In this document: in pieces, positions 27,270-36,224 of the stretch
How positions within the stretch are numbered: position 1 is the stretch's first letter
Layout of the letters: every line of letters starts with the position of its first letter
Notes under the pieces: model-generated
What the model saw: the letters and a program-made list of their open reading frames with translations, nothing else
The model's database searches: none
What the model was told of the DNA's origin: nothing
Made by a program: the position numbers and the translations under genes
NCBI RefSeq assembly: GCF_900184035.1
Contig: NZ_FXWP01000011.1
Location: 62,001 to 126,000 of the forward strand
Origin: Kosakonia pseudosacchari
GTDB lineage: Bacteria > Pseudomonadota > Gammaproteobacteria > Enterobacterales > Enterobacteriaceae
Direction: 5' to 3'
DNA: 64,000 nucleotides

Positions 27270-28808
27270 ATGTCAGTTAGGCGTTTTTCATTTCTCGTTT
27301 TTAGTCTGTTACTTGGTATTTTTCTCATCAGCTCTGCCTCCAACCTTTGGTCACTGACCCGCAGCAACGAGTCGCTGGATAATGTGAACAAAGAAATTCG
27401 CGTTGTGCTGTCGGTGATCGACCCGATTAACCATAGCCGCACACTGCGTGTGCGTCTGATGGAAGCCATGATCAATGCCTCTCTGGGCGACAAACAGAAA
27501 GCGGATGCGTCGCTTGAGAGCGCGAAAGCGGTGATGCAAAAAGCCACCGATGCGTTCAACAACTACAAGGCTGCGCCACCTGTCGCGGGTGAAGAGGCGT
27601 TGTCCGCGCCTTACAGCCAGGCGTGGCAAACGTATGTAGATCAAGGGTTGCGACCGTTGATGGACGCCGCAAGCAACAACGACACGGCGCGTTTCAACCA
27701 GCTCGTCAGCACCACTGTTCCGCAGCTTGATCGTCAGTTTGAGATCACACTCGATAACCTGCTGGCCTTCCGCGAAAAATATGCCCAGCGCCTTAACAAC
27801 GACGCGCAGAATCGCTTCGTGAATAGCATGGTGACCATTGGTGTTTTCGCCTTACTGTTTACCTTGATCATTGTCGCTATCTTTATCCTGCTGCGTCGTC
27901 GCGTTCTTTCGCCACTGGATGCCGCACGCTTACATTGCCAGAAAATGGCGGCAGGGGAGCTGCACACTCCTGTTGTTTACGGCTCTAAAGACGAGATTGG
28001 CGACATGCTCGGTTCACTGGAGCAAATGCGTCTTGCCCTTCTGGAAATCATTGCTCAGGTGCGTAATTCCAGCCAGAGCGTGGCTCACGCGGCAGAAGAA
28101 ATCGCTGCCGGTAATACCGATCTCTCGGCCCGTACCGAAGAACAAGCGGCTTCTCTTGGGCAGACCGCAGCCAGCATGGAACAGCTGACTTCAACGGTTA
28201 AGCACACCTCCGAAAACACACAACAGGCAAATACCCTTGCGACGGCGATGCGCAGCTCCGCGCAGGAAGGAAATACGATTGTTGAAAAGGCGGTGATGTC
28301 GATGAAAGAGATCGAATCCAGCTCTGGCAAAATAGACACCATTATCTCCTTAATCGAAGACATTGCTTTCCAGACCAACATCCTGGCACTCAACGCAGCG
28401 GTTGAAGCGGCAAGAGCCGGCGAGCAGGGGCGCGGGTTTGCCGTCGTGGCAAGCGAAGTCCGTAATCTGGCGCAGCGTTCGTCTCTCGCGGCAAAAGAGA
28501 TCAAAGAGCTGATTGAAGAGTCCGGTCGACAAGTGCTTTTGGGGAGCGAAAGGGTGTCGCAGGCGGGCGAGAGCATGCAGCGCATTATCAGCACCGTTAA
28601 GCAGGTTTCTGAACTGATGGCGGAAATTGCGCTCTCGACCGGTGAGCAGAGTCGCGGTATTGAGCAGATAAACCAGGCTGTTGCGCAGATGGACACGGTA
28701 ACGCAGCAAAACGCCGCGTTAGTCGAAGAAGCATCGGCGGCAGCGCATTCGCTTAAAGAGCAGTCTCAATTGCTGGAAGAGACGGTAGCCGTTTTTAAAC
28801 TGAGCTAA
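27270..28808 (+). CDS. methyl-accepting chemotaxis protein (Tar-type)
   Basis: Transmembrane chemoreceptor of 512 residues. The first membrane segment is about 7-27. A periplasmic four-helix TarH-type ligand domain follows (about 28-188), with arginines 57, 60 and 62 near the position of the Tar/Tsr ligand pocket. The second membrane segment is about 187-208, then a HAMP domain and the cytoplasmic hairpin with the conserved tip [20 protein letters not shown]. The C-terminus ends VAVFKLS and lacks the NWETF-like tether for CheR/CheB, so it probably relies on other receptors for efficient adaptation. Ligand unknown. Confidence 0.93.
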   Translation: MSVRRFSFLVFSLLLGIFLISSASNLWSLTRSNESLDNVNKEIRVVLSVIDPINHSRTLRVRLMEAMINASLGDKQKADASLESAKAVMQKATDAFNNYKAAPPVAGEEALSAPYSQAWQTYVDQGLRPLMDAASNNDTARFNQLVSTTVPQLDRQFEITLDNLLAFREKYAQRLNNDAQNRFVNSMVTIGVFALLFTLIIVAIFILLRRRVLSPLDAARLHCQKMAAGELHTPVVYGSKDEIGDMLGSLEQMRLALLEIIAQVRNSSQSVAHAAEEIAAGNTDLSARTEEQAASLGQTAASMEQLTSTVKHTSENTQQANTLATAMRSSAQEGNTIVEKAVMSMKEIESSSGKIDTIISLIEDIAFQTNILALNAAVEAARAGEQGRGFAVVASEVRNLAQRSSLAAKEIKELIEESGRQVLLGSERVSQAGESMQRIISTVKQVSELMAEIALSTGEQSRGIEQINQAVAQMDTVTQQNAALVEEASAAAHSLKEQSQLLEETVAVFKLS

Positions 28809-28826
28809 CGTTTTGCCAAAAAATAG

Positions 28827-28846
28827 AGGCAGGCTTATGCCTGCCT
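28827..28846 (+). terminator. probable terminator after the chemoreceptor
   Basis: Eight-base perfect stem AGGCAGGC / GCCTGCCT with TTAT loop; the T-tract after it is interrupted. Confidence 0.55.
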
Positions 28847-28987
28847 TGTTGCTGATGTTTTAATGGTTAGTCGCTACCCGATGACCCACTATTCCTCGTA
28901 TTTATCGACAGTATCGAAACCATGACGGACCGCTTGTAAAAGGTGCGGACGTTGCCACATCGCAGCTGCACTCCCCCTATAGCGCTT

Positions 28988-29596
28988 TCAGTACATCCAC
29001 TTTTCCACAACCTCATCACCCAGGTGCTCGCGTAGCAGGTCCTCGTTATCTTCCTCGCCGTGGGCTTCCAGCAGGCATTTGAACATCAACACGTCGAGGT
29101 ACTGGCCCACATCGGTGAAAATCTGCGTCAGCATCGGCGAGCTGTCGTGATCGAAATACCACACTTCGCCGGTTTCCCGGTGAAAGCACCACAAATTGCC
29201 GTTGCCCAGGTAGTCGCCAAAGGCGATCAACTGATTGACCAGCGCCCATTGCGACGCGGCGTCTGACACACCTTCGAGAATGTCATGAATGCCGGGATAC
29301 GCAGCCAGAAGCGGTTCAATGCTGGCGTATTTCGCGGGCGTGACGCTGCACAACCTTTCTGCCAGTTCGAGTGCGCCGAGCGTTTCATGGTAGCGACGCA
29401 GCAACGGCGGGAGCGCACAGCCCAGGCGTTGTTCAAGCGCGTCAATCTCTTTGGCGTTAACCGGCGCTACTGGCGCCGGGTTATTCCACTGTTCACGCCA
29501 GGCCTGGACGCAGGCGCGCCACCAGGCCAGCCGGGCTGTCTCGTCGGTAAATTCTGGCCACGTTAAGGGCGGGAGTTCGCTGCTTTCTGGATTCAT
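28988..29596 (-). CDS. SMI1/KNR4 (SUKH) family protein
   Basis: 202 residues, no signal or membrane segment. The SUKH core is seen from about residue 48. A helix EIDALEQRLGCALPPLLRRY is the usual opening motif (I-x-x-x-E-x-x-L-x-x-x-LP), and FGDYLGNGNLWCFHRETGEVWYFDHDS is the characteristic strand-rich centre. An acidic C-terminus follows. SUKH proteins mostly serve as immunity proteins for contact-dependent or polymorphic toxins. No toxin gene is visible beside it, so it is an orphan here, facing away from the next gene. Confidence 0.8.
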   Translation of the reverse strand: MNPESSELPPLTWPEFTDETARLAWWRACVQAWREQWNNPAPVAPVNAKEIDALEQRLGCALPPLLRRYHETLGALELAERLCSVTPAKYASIEPLLAAYPGIHDILEGVSDAASQWALVNQLIAFGDYLGNGNLWCFHRETGEVWYFDHDSSPMLTQIFTDVGQYLDVLMFKCLLEAHGEEDNEDLLREHLGDEVVEKWMY

Positions 29597-29742
29597 TTTT
29601 TTCCCTGCTTATTTACTCTGGCGGCTCACAGGATCGCTTATATTCGCCATGTGGACCACTGCCATTAGTGATGGCTTTACGCTATGTTCTTCACCACGTT
29701 AAGGTAATTCGAACATATCAACGGTGCTGAACGGGGGGCGCG

Positions 29743-30129
29743 ATGCAGTCAGTAAAGCGAATGGGGGATGGCTATGAGCCGCAGGTCTGGCAGGAAGGCG
29801 AACGGCTGACATACTCGCTGCCGGTCGATTCCGGGTTTGTCAGTTTCGATTTTAGCTTTGCTATTCGCCAACGCGATCTGGATGTTCTGCTTGCCGATAA
29901 CTACCGACGCGCCGCGCTCGAAATCATTGCACATACGCTACTTCAGCATTCGACGCTAAAGGGAAATGCCCGTTTCACGCAACGCGATTTCGATAAATTG
30001 ATTGCGGATACGCTCCACTCAACAAACGATTCCCTGCAGGTCTTTATTGCCCGCATCAATCAGGAACATCACATTGTGATTGAGCACTATGTGAAAGCGA
30101 TCCTCACCCGTCGCGCTGTTGCGGATTAA
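29743..30129 (+). CDS. uncharacterised protein, 128 residues
   Basis: Not recognised. Soluble, no signal peptide or membrane segment. The N-terminal third looks beta-rich (QVWQEGERLTYSLPV, GFVSFDFSFAI), followed by helices with many charged residues (RQRDLDVLLADNYRRAALEIIAHTL, FTQRDFDKLIADTL). GGGGGG lies just before the ATG; an in-frame ATG six codons later is an alternative start. Divergent from the SUKH gene with a 146-base shared gap and 176 bases ahead of the NACHT gene on the same strand, so it may belong functionally to one of them. Confidence 0.6.
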   Translation: MQSVKRMGDGYEPQVWQEGERLTYSLPVDSGFVSFDFSFAIRQRDLDVLLADNYRRAALEIIAHTLLQHSTLKGNARFTQRDFDKLIADTLHSTNDSLQVFIARINQEHHIVIEHYVKAILTRRAVAD

Positions 30130-30305
30130 AAAAGACACCGCATGCATGGTGAAAACGCCGCGCTTATTGCTCGCCGAAGCGCATCAGGCTTTTCCTCTCA
30201 TACCCCCCCACCAAATCAGGTAGTTTGCTTCCGGCTTGCGGTAGCGGAGGCGTTATAGTGCTGTTTCATTGCAAAAGGCGTCATAAGAACAAAGAAGGGA
30301 CTCAC

Positions 30306-33300
30306 ATGTCGGGTAGTCAAAAATTCGTTTTACTCCTCCTTGCACTGGCATTGTGCTTCGTGGTGGGAACCGGGCTCTATTCTTCGTGGTTTAATGCGGC
30401 TTCTGTTGCCGTGTTTATCTGCCTGATGCTCTATTTCACGCGCCCATTGCTGATGCCCGCCGGCTATGGCGCGAACAAGATACGCGCGCTGGTGCTGGTG
30501 CTCGGGTTGGGCATCATTGGGAGCGGCTCCAGCGCGTTAAATACGCTGTTACCAACTATCTGGTCATTGCCGGTGCTGCAAAATGCGCCTGCGTGGCTGA
30601 AAAATATCCAGCTTATCAGCCAGCCTTCGCCGTGGCTCCTTGCCAGTGTTGTCATCATTGTTGGCATCGTGTTCTTTTGCCTACGCGATCGAAGCGTTGG
30701 CGGTGGACATCCGACGCCGCTGAAAAAGGATTTTCCGGAAGATCGTTTTGCGCGAAAGCTGGAGGTGTTCTGCAACATGTTGCAGCAGGATCTCACGTCA
30801 ATTGACGAGAGCAGTAACTGGAGCCCTGAGTACTACACCGAACTGGAAGCCGAGGTTGAGATCCGCAAAGCAAAAGGTGTCGCTTCCCGTAAAAAGATCC
30901 TTGGGCTGCAAGACGCGATCCGCAAAGACAGAACCTCGCGGTCGTTTTTGATTCTGGGCGCGCCGGGTTCCGGCAAGAGCGTGGCGCTGCGCAAGCTTGC
31001 CAGAGACATGTTGCTGGAGGCTAAAAAGACGCACCGTGTGCCGATTTATATCAACCTGCGCGAATGGGTACCTGGCAGCATTGTCGCTGGCGGTCGCAAA
31101 GAGTTCTCGGTGGAAGATCTGGAAGAGTTTGTCATTAAAAACCTCGTCCGGCGTGGTGACGCCTACACGCGAGATTTTGTTAATGGCTACTTTCATGACC
31201 TGTGGCGTACCGGTCGCTTATTTTTTATCTTCGACTCGTTTGATGAGATCTCCGAGTTGCTGGACGCCAGCGAAAGCTCGACGGTCATCGATTCGTTATC
31301 CACGGTTATCTCGCGCTTTATTACCACACACCCGGCCTCACGGGGCGTTTTAGCTTCGCGCGTTTTCCGCCAGCCGACGCGTGCGTTTCTGGCGGATAAG
31401 GTGCTGGAAATCCGCCCACTTTCCGAAGCCGGTATTTCAGAAGCGCTTAGTCGGTATCCGCAATTTAATGAGCAGGTGCGAAATACGTTATTCAGCCACC
31501 GCCTCGACCTGATCCCGCTGGTGCGTAACCCGTTTATGATGGCGCTTCTTGGCGAATGGATCGCGGTTAACGAGACATTGCCGGTCAATCAGGCTGAGAT
31601 TTATAAAAACTATATCGACAGCCGGATACAGCTCTGCAAACAGGAGTTGCACGATGCGGGGATCTCCTCTCGTGAGGTGATAGAGGTGGCGACGGATATC
31701 GCGTGGTTTGTTTTTCGTTCCTCAATCTTTGGCCTTGAAGCACCGGTGAAAGTGATCCGCCGCTATTTCAATTCAGAGCATGTGGACACGGTGCTGGAGC
31801 TCCTGCGTTTTGCCCGTATTGCCCGAGTAACCCCCGGTGATGAGAAGTCGTTTGCCTTTGTTCATCGCCGTTTTCTGGAGTATTTCGTCACTATTCGCTT
31901 TTTGCAGCAGCCTGCGGAAGTGCCGGATTCGCACATTCCTACCGATTCGCGCGGGCGTGACGCGCTGGTGCTGTATGCCCAGTTGTGCAGCGAAACCGAG
32001 GCTCAACGGCTGGCAAATCTTTGCTGGAATGAGATCCAACGCTATTTCACGGATGCAAGCCAGCGCATTCGCGCTATTCACTGCCTGCGCTTTTTGATTG
32101 ACGCTTTTGGTTCCCGTCGCGAGGTGCTGCAACCGTTCGAAGAGGCGCTCTCTGCCTTTGTAATACAGCACGTTAAAACGGGCGATAACATTCTGCTGGC
32201 GAAAATTTGCCTGGAAGCCACCGGGCTGCTTTCTGAATCGCGCGCAGCGCCGGTGCTGGCCGCCGCGATTGCCGGTGAGGATGGCTGGTTGCAGGAGACC
32301 GCTTTTCGCGCCTGTCGCCATTTGCCGAAAATGGATCCTGAACTGGAAGAGGGGATTAAGAAATACGTGCTGAATATTTCGGAAACCAACTTCTGGCGCG
32401 GGCGCAAAAATATCCTGCTTAGCCTGGCGTTGTCCGATGCGTTAAGTGGCGTTTATCGCATTGCCCGGATGCGCCTGTGGAGCATGAAAGCGGCACTCAC
32501 CAGCACGGCGCTACTCGTCATCACATTACCGTTTATCACCTTTTTTAGCGCGACCTATGCGGCAGTTGTTACCGCACCGATCTTACTATTCGCAAAAGCG
32601 GGGCGCACGGCGCAGAAAGAGAAAGCGAAAAAAGCGGGCGGTGATAACCCTGCGCCTCGCGCGACGGTGCCCTTTGTTGATAAGGGTTTTTTATCCGGCA
32701 CCATGGTGTTATTTCGGGTGATGTGTTTCGTCATTCTGTTGGTGACCAGTGTGGTCGGGCTGTTTTCCCCGGCACTGGCGCTGGCAGCGATACCGTTTTA
32801 CCTCTTCAGCGGGCATGCTGTTTATAACGGCTGGCTGGCGGCCGTGAATGTGCTACTCAGTTTGATGTTGCTCGATTGGGTGGCTATCTGCCGGTTTGTA
32901 CGCAGCAAAATTAATGATTTGCTTAACCCGAAAAAGTGGCTGGCCGCGCTGTCGATTCTCGCCACGTCTGTGTTAGGCGTCGCGCTTGTTTTTAGCGCGA
33001 TTCATTATGCCTCTCAATACCCGATGGCGGAGCCGGTATTTAAAGCCACATTCTCATTGCTGCTCGCGTTGCTGGCGGCGTATGTGGCGTTCACCTTTAT
33101 TCAATCTGTGCGCGGCGGGATTAAAGACATGCGGATGCTGCGTAAATTCACCTTTGGCGTAACCATTAAACGTAGGCAAATCGCTATAATTCTTTCTGAG
33201 TGCGTCTCGGATTATGGTCGCTTGCGGTTTGTTCGTCGGCTGGAAAGTGAAGGCATCTCCGCCACCGGCGACTGGCCGGAAGGGTTCAGGCTGGCGGTTG

Positions 33301-33365
33301 GTCTTGGCGAAGCCTACACGGCGCTGGCGCGGCTGGAAGAGCGCTGGTTAAACCTTGACAGATAA
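30306..33365 (+). CDS. membrane-anchored NACHT-domain NTPase (STAND class)
   Basis: 1019 residues. Three or four N-terminal membrane segments lie within residues 6-126. A cytoplasmic NACHT module follows, with Walker A GAPGSGKS (218-225) and the extended Walker B FDSFDE (309-314), whose second acidic pair is the NACHT hallmark. After the winged-helix region comes a stretch resembling HEAT-type helical repeats (about 590-720). A second hydrophobic region has several membrane segments (about 727-765, 800-860, 878-902, 914-940) before a soluble tail. The ATG chosen has GAAGGGA upstream; an in-frame start 27 codons earlier lacks a site. Bacterial NACHT proteins are phage-defence ATPases. Membrane spans on both sides would suit a membrane-disrupting effector or an envelope sensor. 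Function here is inferred. Confidence 0.85.
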   Translation: MSGSQKFVLLLLALALCFVVGTGLYSSWFNAASVAVFICLMLYFTRPLLMPAGYGANKIRALVLVLGLGIIGSGSSALNTLLPTIWSLPVLQNAPAWLKNIQLISQPSPWLLASVVIIVGIVFFCLRDRSVGGGHPTPLKKDFPEDRFARKLEVFCNMLQQDLTSIDESSNWSPEYYTELEAEVEIRKAKGVASRKKILGLQDAIRKDRTSRSFLILGAPGSGKSVALRKLARDMLLEAKKTHRVPIYINLREWVPGSIVAGGRKEFSVEDLEEFVIKNLVRRGDAYTRDFVNGYFHDLWRTGRLFFIFDSFDEISELLDASESSTVIDSLSTVISRFITTHPASRGVLASRVFRQPTRAFLADKVLEIRPLSEAGISEALSRYPQFNEQVRNTLFSHRLDLIPLVRNPFMMALLGEWIAVNETLPVNQAEIYKNYIDSRIQLCKQELHDAGISSREVIEVATDIAWFVFRSSIFGLEAPVKVIRRYFNSEHVDTVLELLRFARIARVTPGDEKSFAFVHRRFLEYFVTIRFLQQPAEVPDSHIPTDSRGRDALVLYAQLCSETEAQRLANLCWNEIQRYFTDASQRIRAIHCLRFLIDAFGSRREVLQPFEEALSAFVIQHVKTGDNILLAKICLEATGLLSESRAAPVLAAAIAGEDGWLQETAFRACRHLPKMDPELEEGIKKYVLNISETNFWRGRKNILLSLALSDALSGVYRIARMRLWSMKAALTSTALLVITLPFITFFSATYAAVVTAPILLFAKAGRTAQKEKAKKAGGDNPAPRATVPFVDKGFLSGTMVLFRVMCFVILLVTSVVGLFSPALALAAIPFYLFSGHAVYNGWLAAVNVLLSLMLLDWVAICRFVRSKINDLLNPKKWLAALSILATSVLGVALVFSAIHYASQYPMAEPVFKATFSLLLALLAAYVAFTFIQSVRGGIKDMRMLRKFTFGVTIKRRQIAIILSECVSDYGRLRFVRRLESEGISATGDWPEGFRLAVGLGEAYTALARLEERWLNLDR

Positions 33366-33452
33366 GCAATGCGTTTGTGCAATGGGCGAGAACCGTTGCA
33401 CAGACGAGCGCAAACCCACGCGGTAAGGCGTGCAAGCAAAACTGGGCAAAAA

Positions 33453-33644
33453 TTAGCGTTGTGCGGTGGGGTCGATAGTCTGGCTGATGTGTTGCGACTG
33501 GCTTTTATCCTGATGGTGGTACCAGGCGCCAATAGAGGAATAGACGAAGCGGCCGAAGAAAAAGATAAAGCTGATAAGAAGTACGATACGGGTCATGCGA
33601 CTGTCAAATCGATGTCGTTTTCGCATACTGGTTGCCTGACTCAC
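33453..33644 (-). CDS. yfgG: YfgG, small inner-membrane protein
   Basis: 63 residues, the size of E. coli YfgG, beginning with GTG in the context VSQATSMRKRHRF behind AAGGAACC. A basic N-terminus is followed by one membrane segment (about 18-37, IVLLISFIFFFGRFVYSS) and a polar tail. Longer in-frame extension upstream lacks a site. Function poorly known. It restores E. coli gene order next to yfgF after the accessory block. Confidence 0.88.
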   Translation of the reverse strand: MSQATSMRKRHRFDSRMTRIVLLISFIFFFGRFVYSSIGAWYHHQDKSQSQHISQTIDPTAQR

Positions 33645-33851
33645 AATGGTTCCTTTAGGAATACCCGATTTCCGGGCGACAGCGACATTAATGCACACTC
33701 TTTTAGTCAGGTCAATTAAGCCCGGCGCAAAAACACAATGATTAAATTATCACCGGAAATTATATAAGATAAATTAAATATTTACGCGAGCAATAAAAAA
33801 TGGGCGATAATGCGAGCAAAGCGGGGAATTAAAACGGTCAGGCGAATTTTT
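33645..33851. other. left part of the divergent yfgG-yfgF control region
   Basis: Part of a 351-base gap between two divergent genes. This portion is AT-rich with A-tracts (33740-33830) and holds no convincing gene. The FNR box and -10 of yfgF follow directly. Confidence 0.5.
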
Positions 33852-33892
33852 TTGATGCAAATCAATTAACGGATAATGTCCGCAATTAGAAT
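33852..33892 (+). promoter_or_regulatory. FNR-dependent class II promoter of yfgF
   Basis: A perfect FNR box TTGAT-GCAA-ATCAA (33852-33865) is followed by -10 TAGAAT (33887-33892). The box centre would lie about 41 bases upstream of transcription start, the canonical class II activator position. FNR activation of yfgF is known in E. coli. Confidence 0.85.
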
Positions 33893-33995
33893 TTCTGTTT
33901 GTTAACAAACTGGCACTTCACCGTTGCGCAGCACAGTCGGGTCGGATACCTGCCTGAAACACCCGCCAGGATCTGGGTTGGGTAATCGAGCATCT

Positions 33996-36212
33996 ATGAC
34001 ACTTATTCAAAAATATTATCGCCTGAAAGATCAGTGGTGGGCTTTGCCGCTCATCACGCCTGTTGTTTTGTATCCACTGTTTAGCCTCGCTAATACATTT
34101 ACCACCGTTTCTGGTCAGGCGGTCATTCTCTATTATTTGCCGATGGCGTTACTGATCGTCCTGATGATGTTTTATGGCTGGGCGGCGCTGCCGGGCATTG
34201 TGCTGGCGCTGATTTGCCATTATTGGCCCGCGCCGCCGCTGGAAATGGTCAGCAAAGGCACGCATTTGCTGCTGCCCATAATACTTAGCTGGGCGGGTTA
34301 CCGCATTTTCGTCACCCGCCGACACCGGGTGGCTTACGGTACGGCATTGCTGGTTTCCCAGCGTATTTTCTGGCAGGTGCTCTGTCCGGCGTCGATTTAT
34401 CTGATCATTCTTGAGTTGGGCGTCTGGATGAATATTTACGATCGGGCGACAAGCGACAGCGGCGTGCTGACATGGAATGTGCCGATGCTCATCAATTACC
34501 AGGCGCTACTGGTCGGGACAATGACTGGGGTGCCGTTTAGCTATTTGTTGATCCGCGTTATTCGCCATCCGCGCTACGCGATTTCGTGGTTATCGCAAAT
34601 GCGCCACGAGTTTGATCGCAAAGTTACGCGCGTTGAGATCGTAATCTGGTTCGCTGTGGTGATTGGCATTTTGCTACTGTTACTGATGCCGCTAAATAAA
34701 AACAGTTCCATTTTCAGTACCAACTACACGCTTTCACTTCTGTTGCCGGTGATGCTGTGGGGATCGATGCGCTACGGCTACCGTTTTATGTCGCTGGTCT
34801 GGACACCGTTACTGGTCATCTCTATTCACTTTTTTTATCGTTATTTGCCGTGGTTTCCTGCTTACGACGTGCAACTGGCGATCGCATCATCAAGTTACCT
34901 GGTGTTCTCCTTCATCATTCTCGCCATGGCGTTGATGGCGACACGCCAGAGAGTGGCTAACGATCGCGCCCGCCGTCTGGCGTTTATTGATCCGGTGACC
35001 AATATGCCCAACCTGCGCGCGCTGAGCCGGGCGCTGGCGGAAACGCCGTGGTCGGTGCTCTGTTTTCTGCGCGTGCCGGAGCTGGAACTGCTGGGGCGCA
35101 ACTATGGCGTGCTGCTGCGCATTCAGTACAAACAGCGGGTGGCGGACTGGCTCAGGCCGCTGCTGTCGGCGGAAGAGAGCGTGTATCAACTCTCCGGGCA
35201 CGATCTGGCGATTCGCCTGAATACCCAATCGCACCTGACGCGCATTGAGGTGCTGGACGCGCGCATTAAGCAGTTTCGTTTTATCTGGGATGATATGCCG
35301 CTGCAGCCGCAGGTGGGGCTGAGTTACTGCTATGTGCGCTCGCCGGTGAAACACCTCTATTTGCTGCTTGGGGAAATGAGCACCATCGCCGATTTATCGC
35401 TGGCGACCAACCACCCGGAAAATTTACAAAACCGGGGCGCGGCAAATCTGCAACGCAGCCTGAAGAGCAAAGTGGATATGATGAATCGCCTGCAGCTGGC
35501 GCTGGAGAAGAATCATTTTATCCTGATGGCACAGTTGATTCATGGTGTACGTGGCGATGACTACTATGAAATCCTGCTGCGCATGCGTGAAGAGAACGGC
35601 GACAACATCAGTCCGGATGCATTTTTACCTGTCGCACATGAGTTCGGTTTGTCGTCGCGCATCGATTTATGGGTAATCGAACATGTACTGATGTTTATGG
35701 CGCAAAACCGCGAAAAACTGCCTGCCCAGCGTTTTTCCATTAACCTCTCTCCGGCCTCAATCTGCCGCACGCAGTTTGCCCAGGAAGTTCGACGTTTATT
35801 GCGGAAATACCGCATTGAGGCCTGGCAAGTGATCTTTGAGATCACCGAAAGCAACTCCATGACCAATCTCCAGCAGGCCAATCAGACGCTGGGGCAACTG
35901 CAACAGATGGGGTGCCGGGTAGCAATTGATGATTTTGGCACCGGTTATGCCAGCTATGCGCGGCTGAAAACCGTCAATGCCGATATCCTGAAAATCGACG
36001 GCAGTTTTATCCGCAATATTGTCTCCAACAGTCTGGATTATCAGATTGTGGCGTCGATTTGCCATCTGGCGCGGATGAAAAAAATGCTGGTGGTGGCGGA
36101 GTATGTGGAAAGCGAAGAGATACGCAGCGCGGCAATCGCGCTGGGTATCGATTATTTACAGGGGTATCTGATTGGTAAGCCAGCGCCGCTGGAGACGCTG
36201 GTTAACAAGTAG
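33996..36212 (+). CDS. yfgF: anaerobic cyclic-di-GMP phosphodiesterase YfgF (PdeA)
   Basis: Inner-membrane enzyme of 738 residues. The N-terminal MASE1-like sensor half has about eight membrane segments (residues 15-330). A degenerate GGDEF domain follows (LSGHDLAIRL in place of GGDEF), then an EAL domain with signature EILLRMR, metal ligands, DDFGTGYASY and the final EYVESEE. The E. coli protein has the same EIL variant and is active, hydrolysing c-di-GMP under anaerobiosis. The start chosen matches the E. coli N-terminus (KYYRLKDQWW); the upstream in-frame ATG would add 24 unconserved residues. The C-terminus is a few residues shorter than in E. coli. It ends 12 bases from the convergent ppx. 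Confidence 0.93.
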   Translation: MTLIQKYYRLKDQWWALPLITPVVLYPLFSLANTFTTVSGQAVILYYLPMALLIVLMMFYGWAALPGIVLALICHYWPAPPLEMVSKGTHLLLPIILSWAGYRIFVTRRHRVAYGTALLVSQRIFWQVLCPASIYLIILELGVWMNIYDRATSDSGVLTWNVPMLINYQALLVGTMTGVPFSYLLIRVIRHPRYAISWLSQMRHEFDRKVTRVEIVIWFAVVIGILLLLLMPLNKNSSIFSTNYTLSLLLPVMLWGSMRYGYRFMSLVWTPLLVISIHFFYRYLPWFPAYDVQLAIASSSYLVFSFIILAMALMATRQRVANDRARRLAFIDPVTNMPNLRALSRALAETPWSVLCFLRVPELELLGRNYGVLLRIQYKQRVADWLRPLLSAEESVYQLSGHDLAIRLNTQSHLTRIEVLDARIKQFRFIWDDMPLQPQVGLSYCYVRSPVKHLYLLLGEMSTIADLSLATNHPENLQNRGAANLQRSLKSKVDMMNRLQLALEKNHFILMAQLIHGVRGDDYYEILLRMREENGDNISPDAFLPVAHEFGLSSRIDLWVIEHVLMFMAQNREKLPAQRFSINLSPASICRTQFAQEVRRLLRKYRIEAWQVIFEITESNSMTNLQQANQTLGQLQQMGCRVAIDDFGTGYASYARLKTVNADILKIDGSFIRNIVSNSLDYQIVASICHLARMKKMLVVAEYVESEEIRSAAIALGIDYLQGYLIGKPAPLETLVNK

Positions 36213-36224
36213 CGAACGAGCGGC

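Noticed and set aside
33369-33719. Plus-strand frame covering yfgG
   Set aside because: The minus strand encodes the clearly conserved YfgG; the plus frame has no resemblance to any protein.
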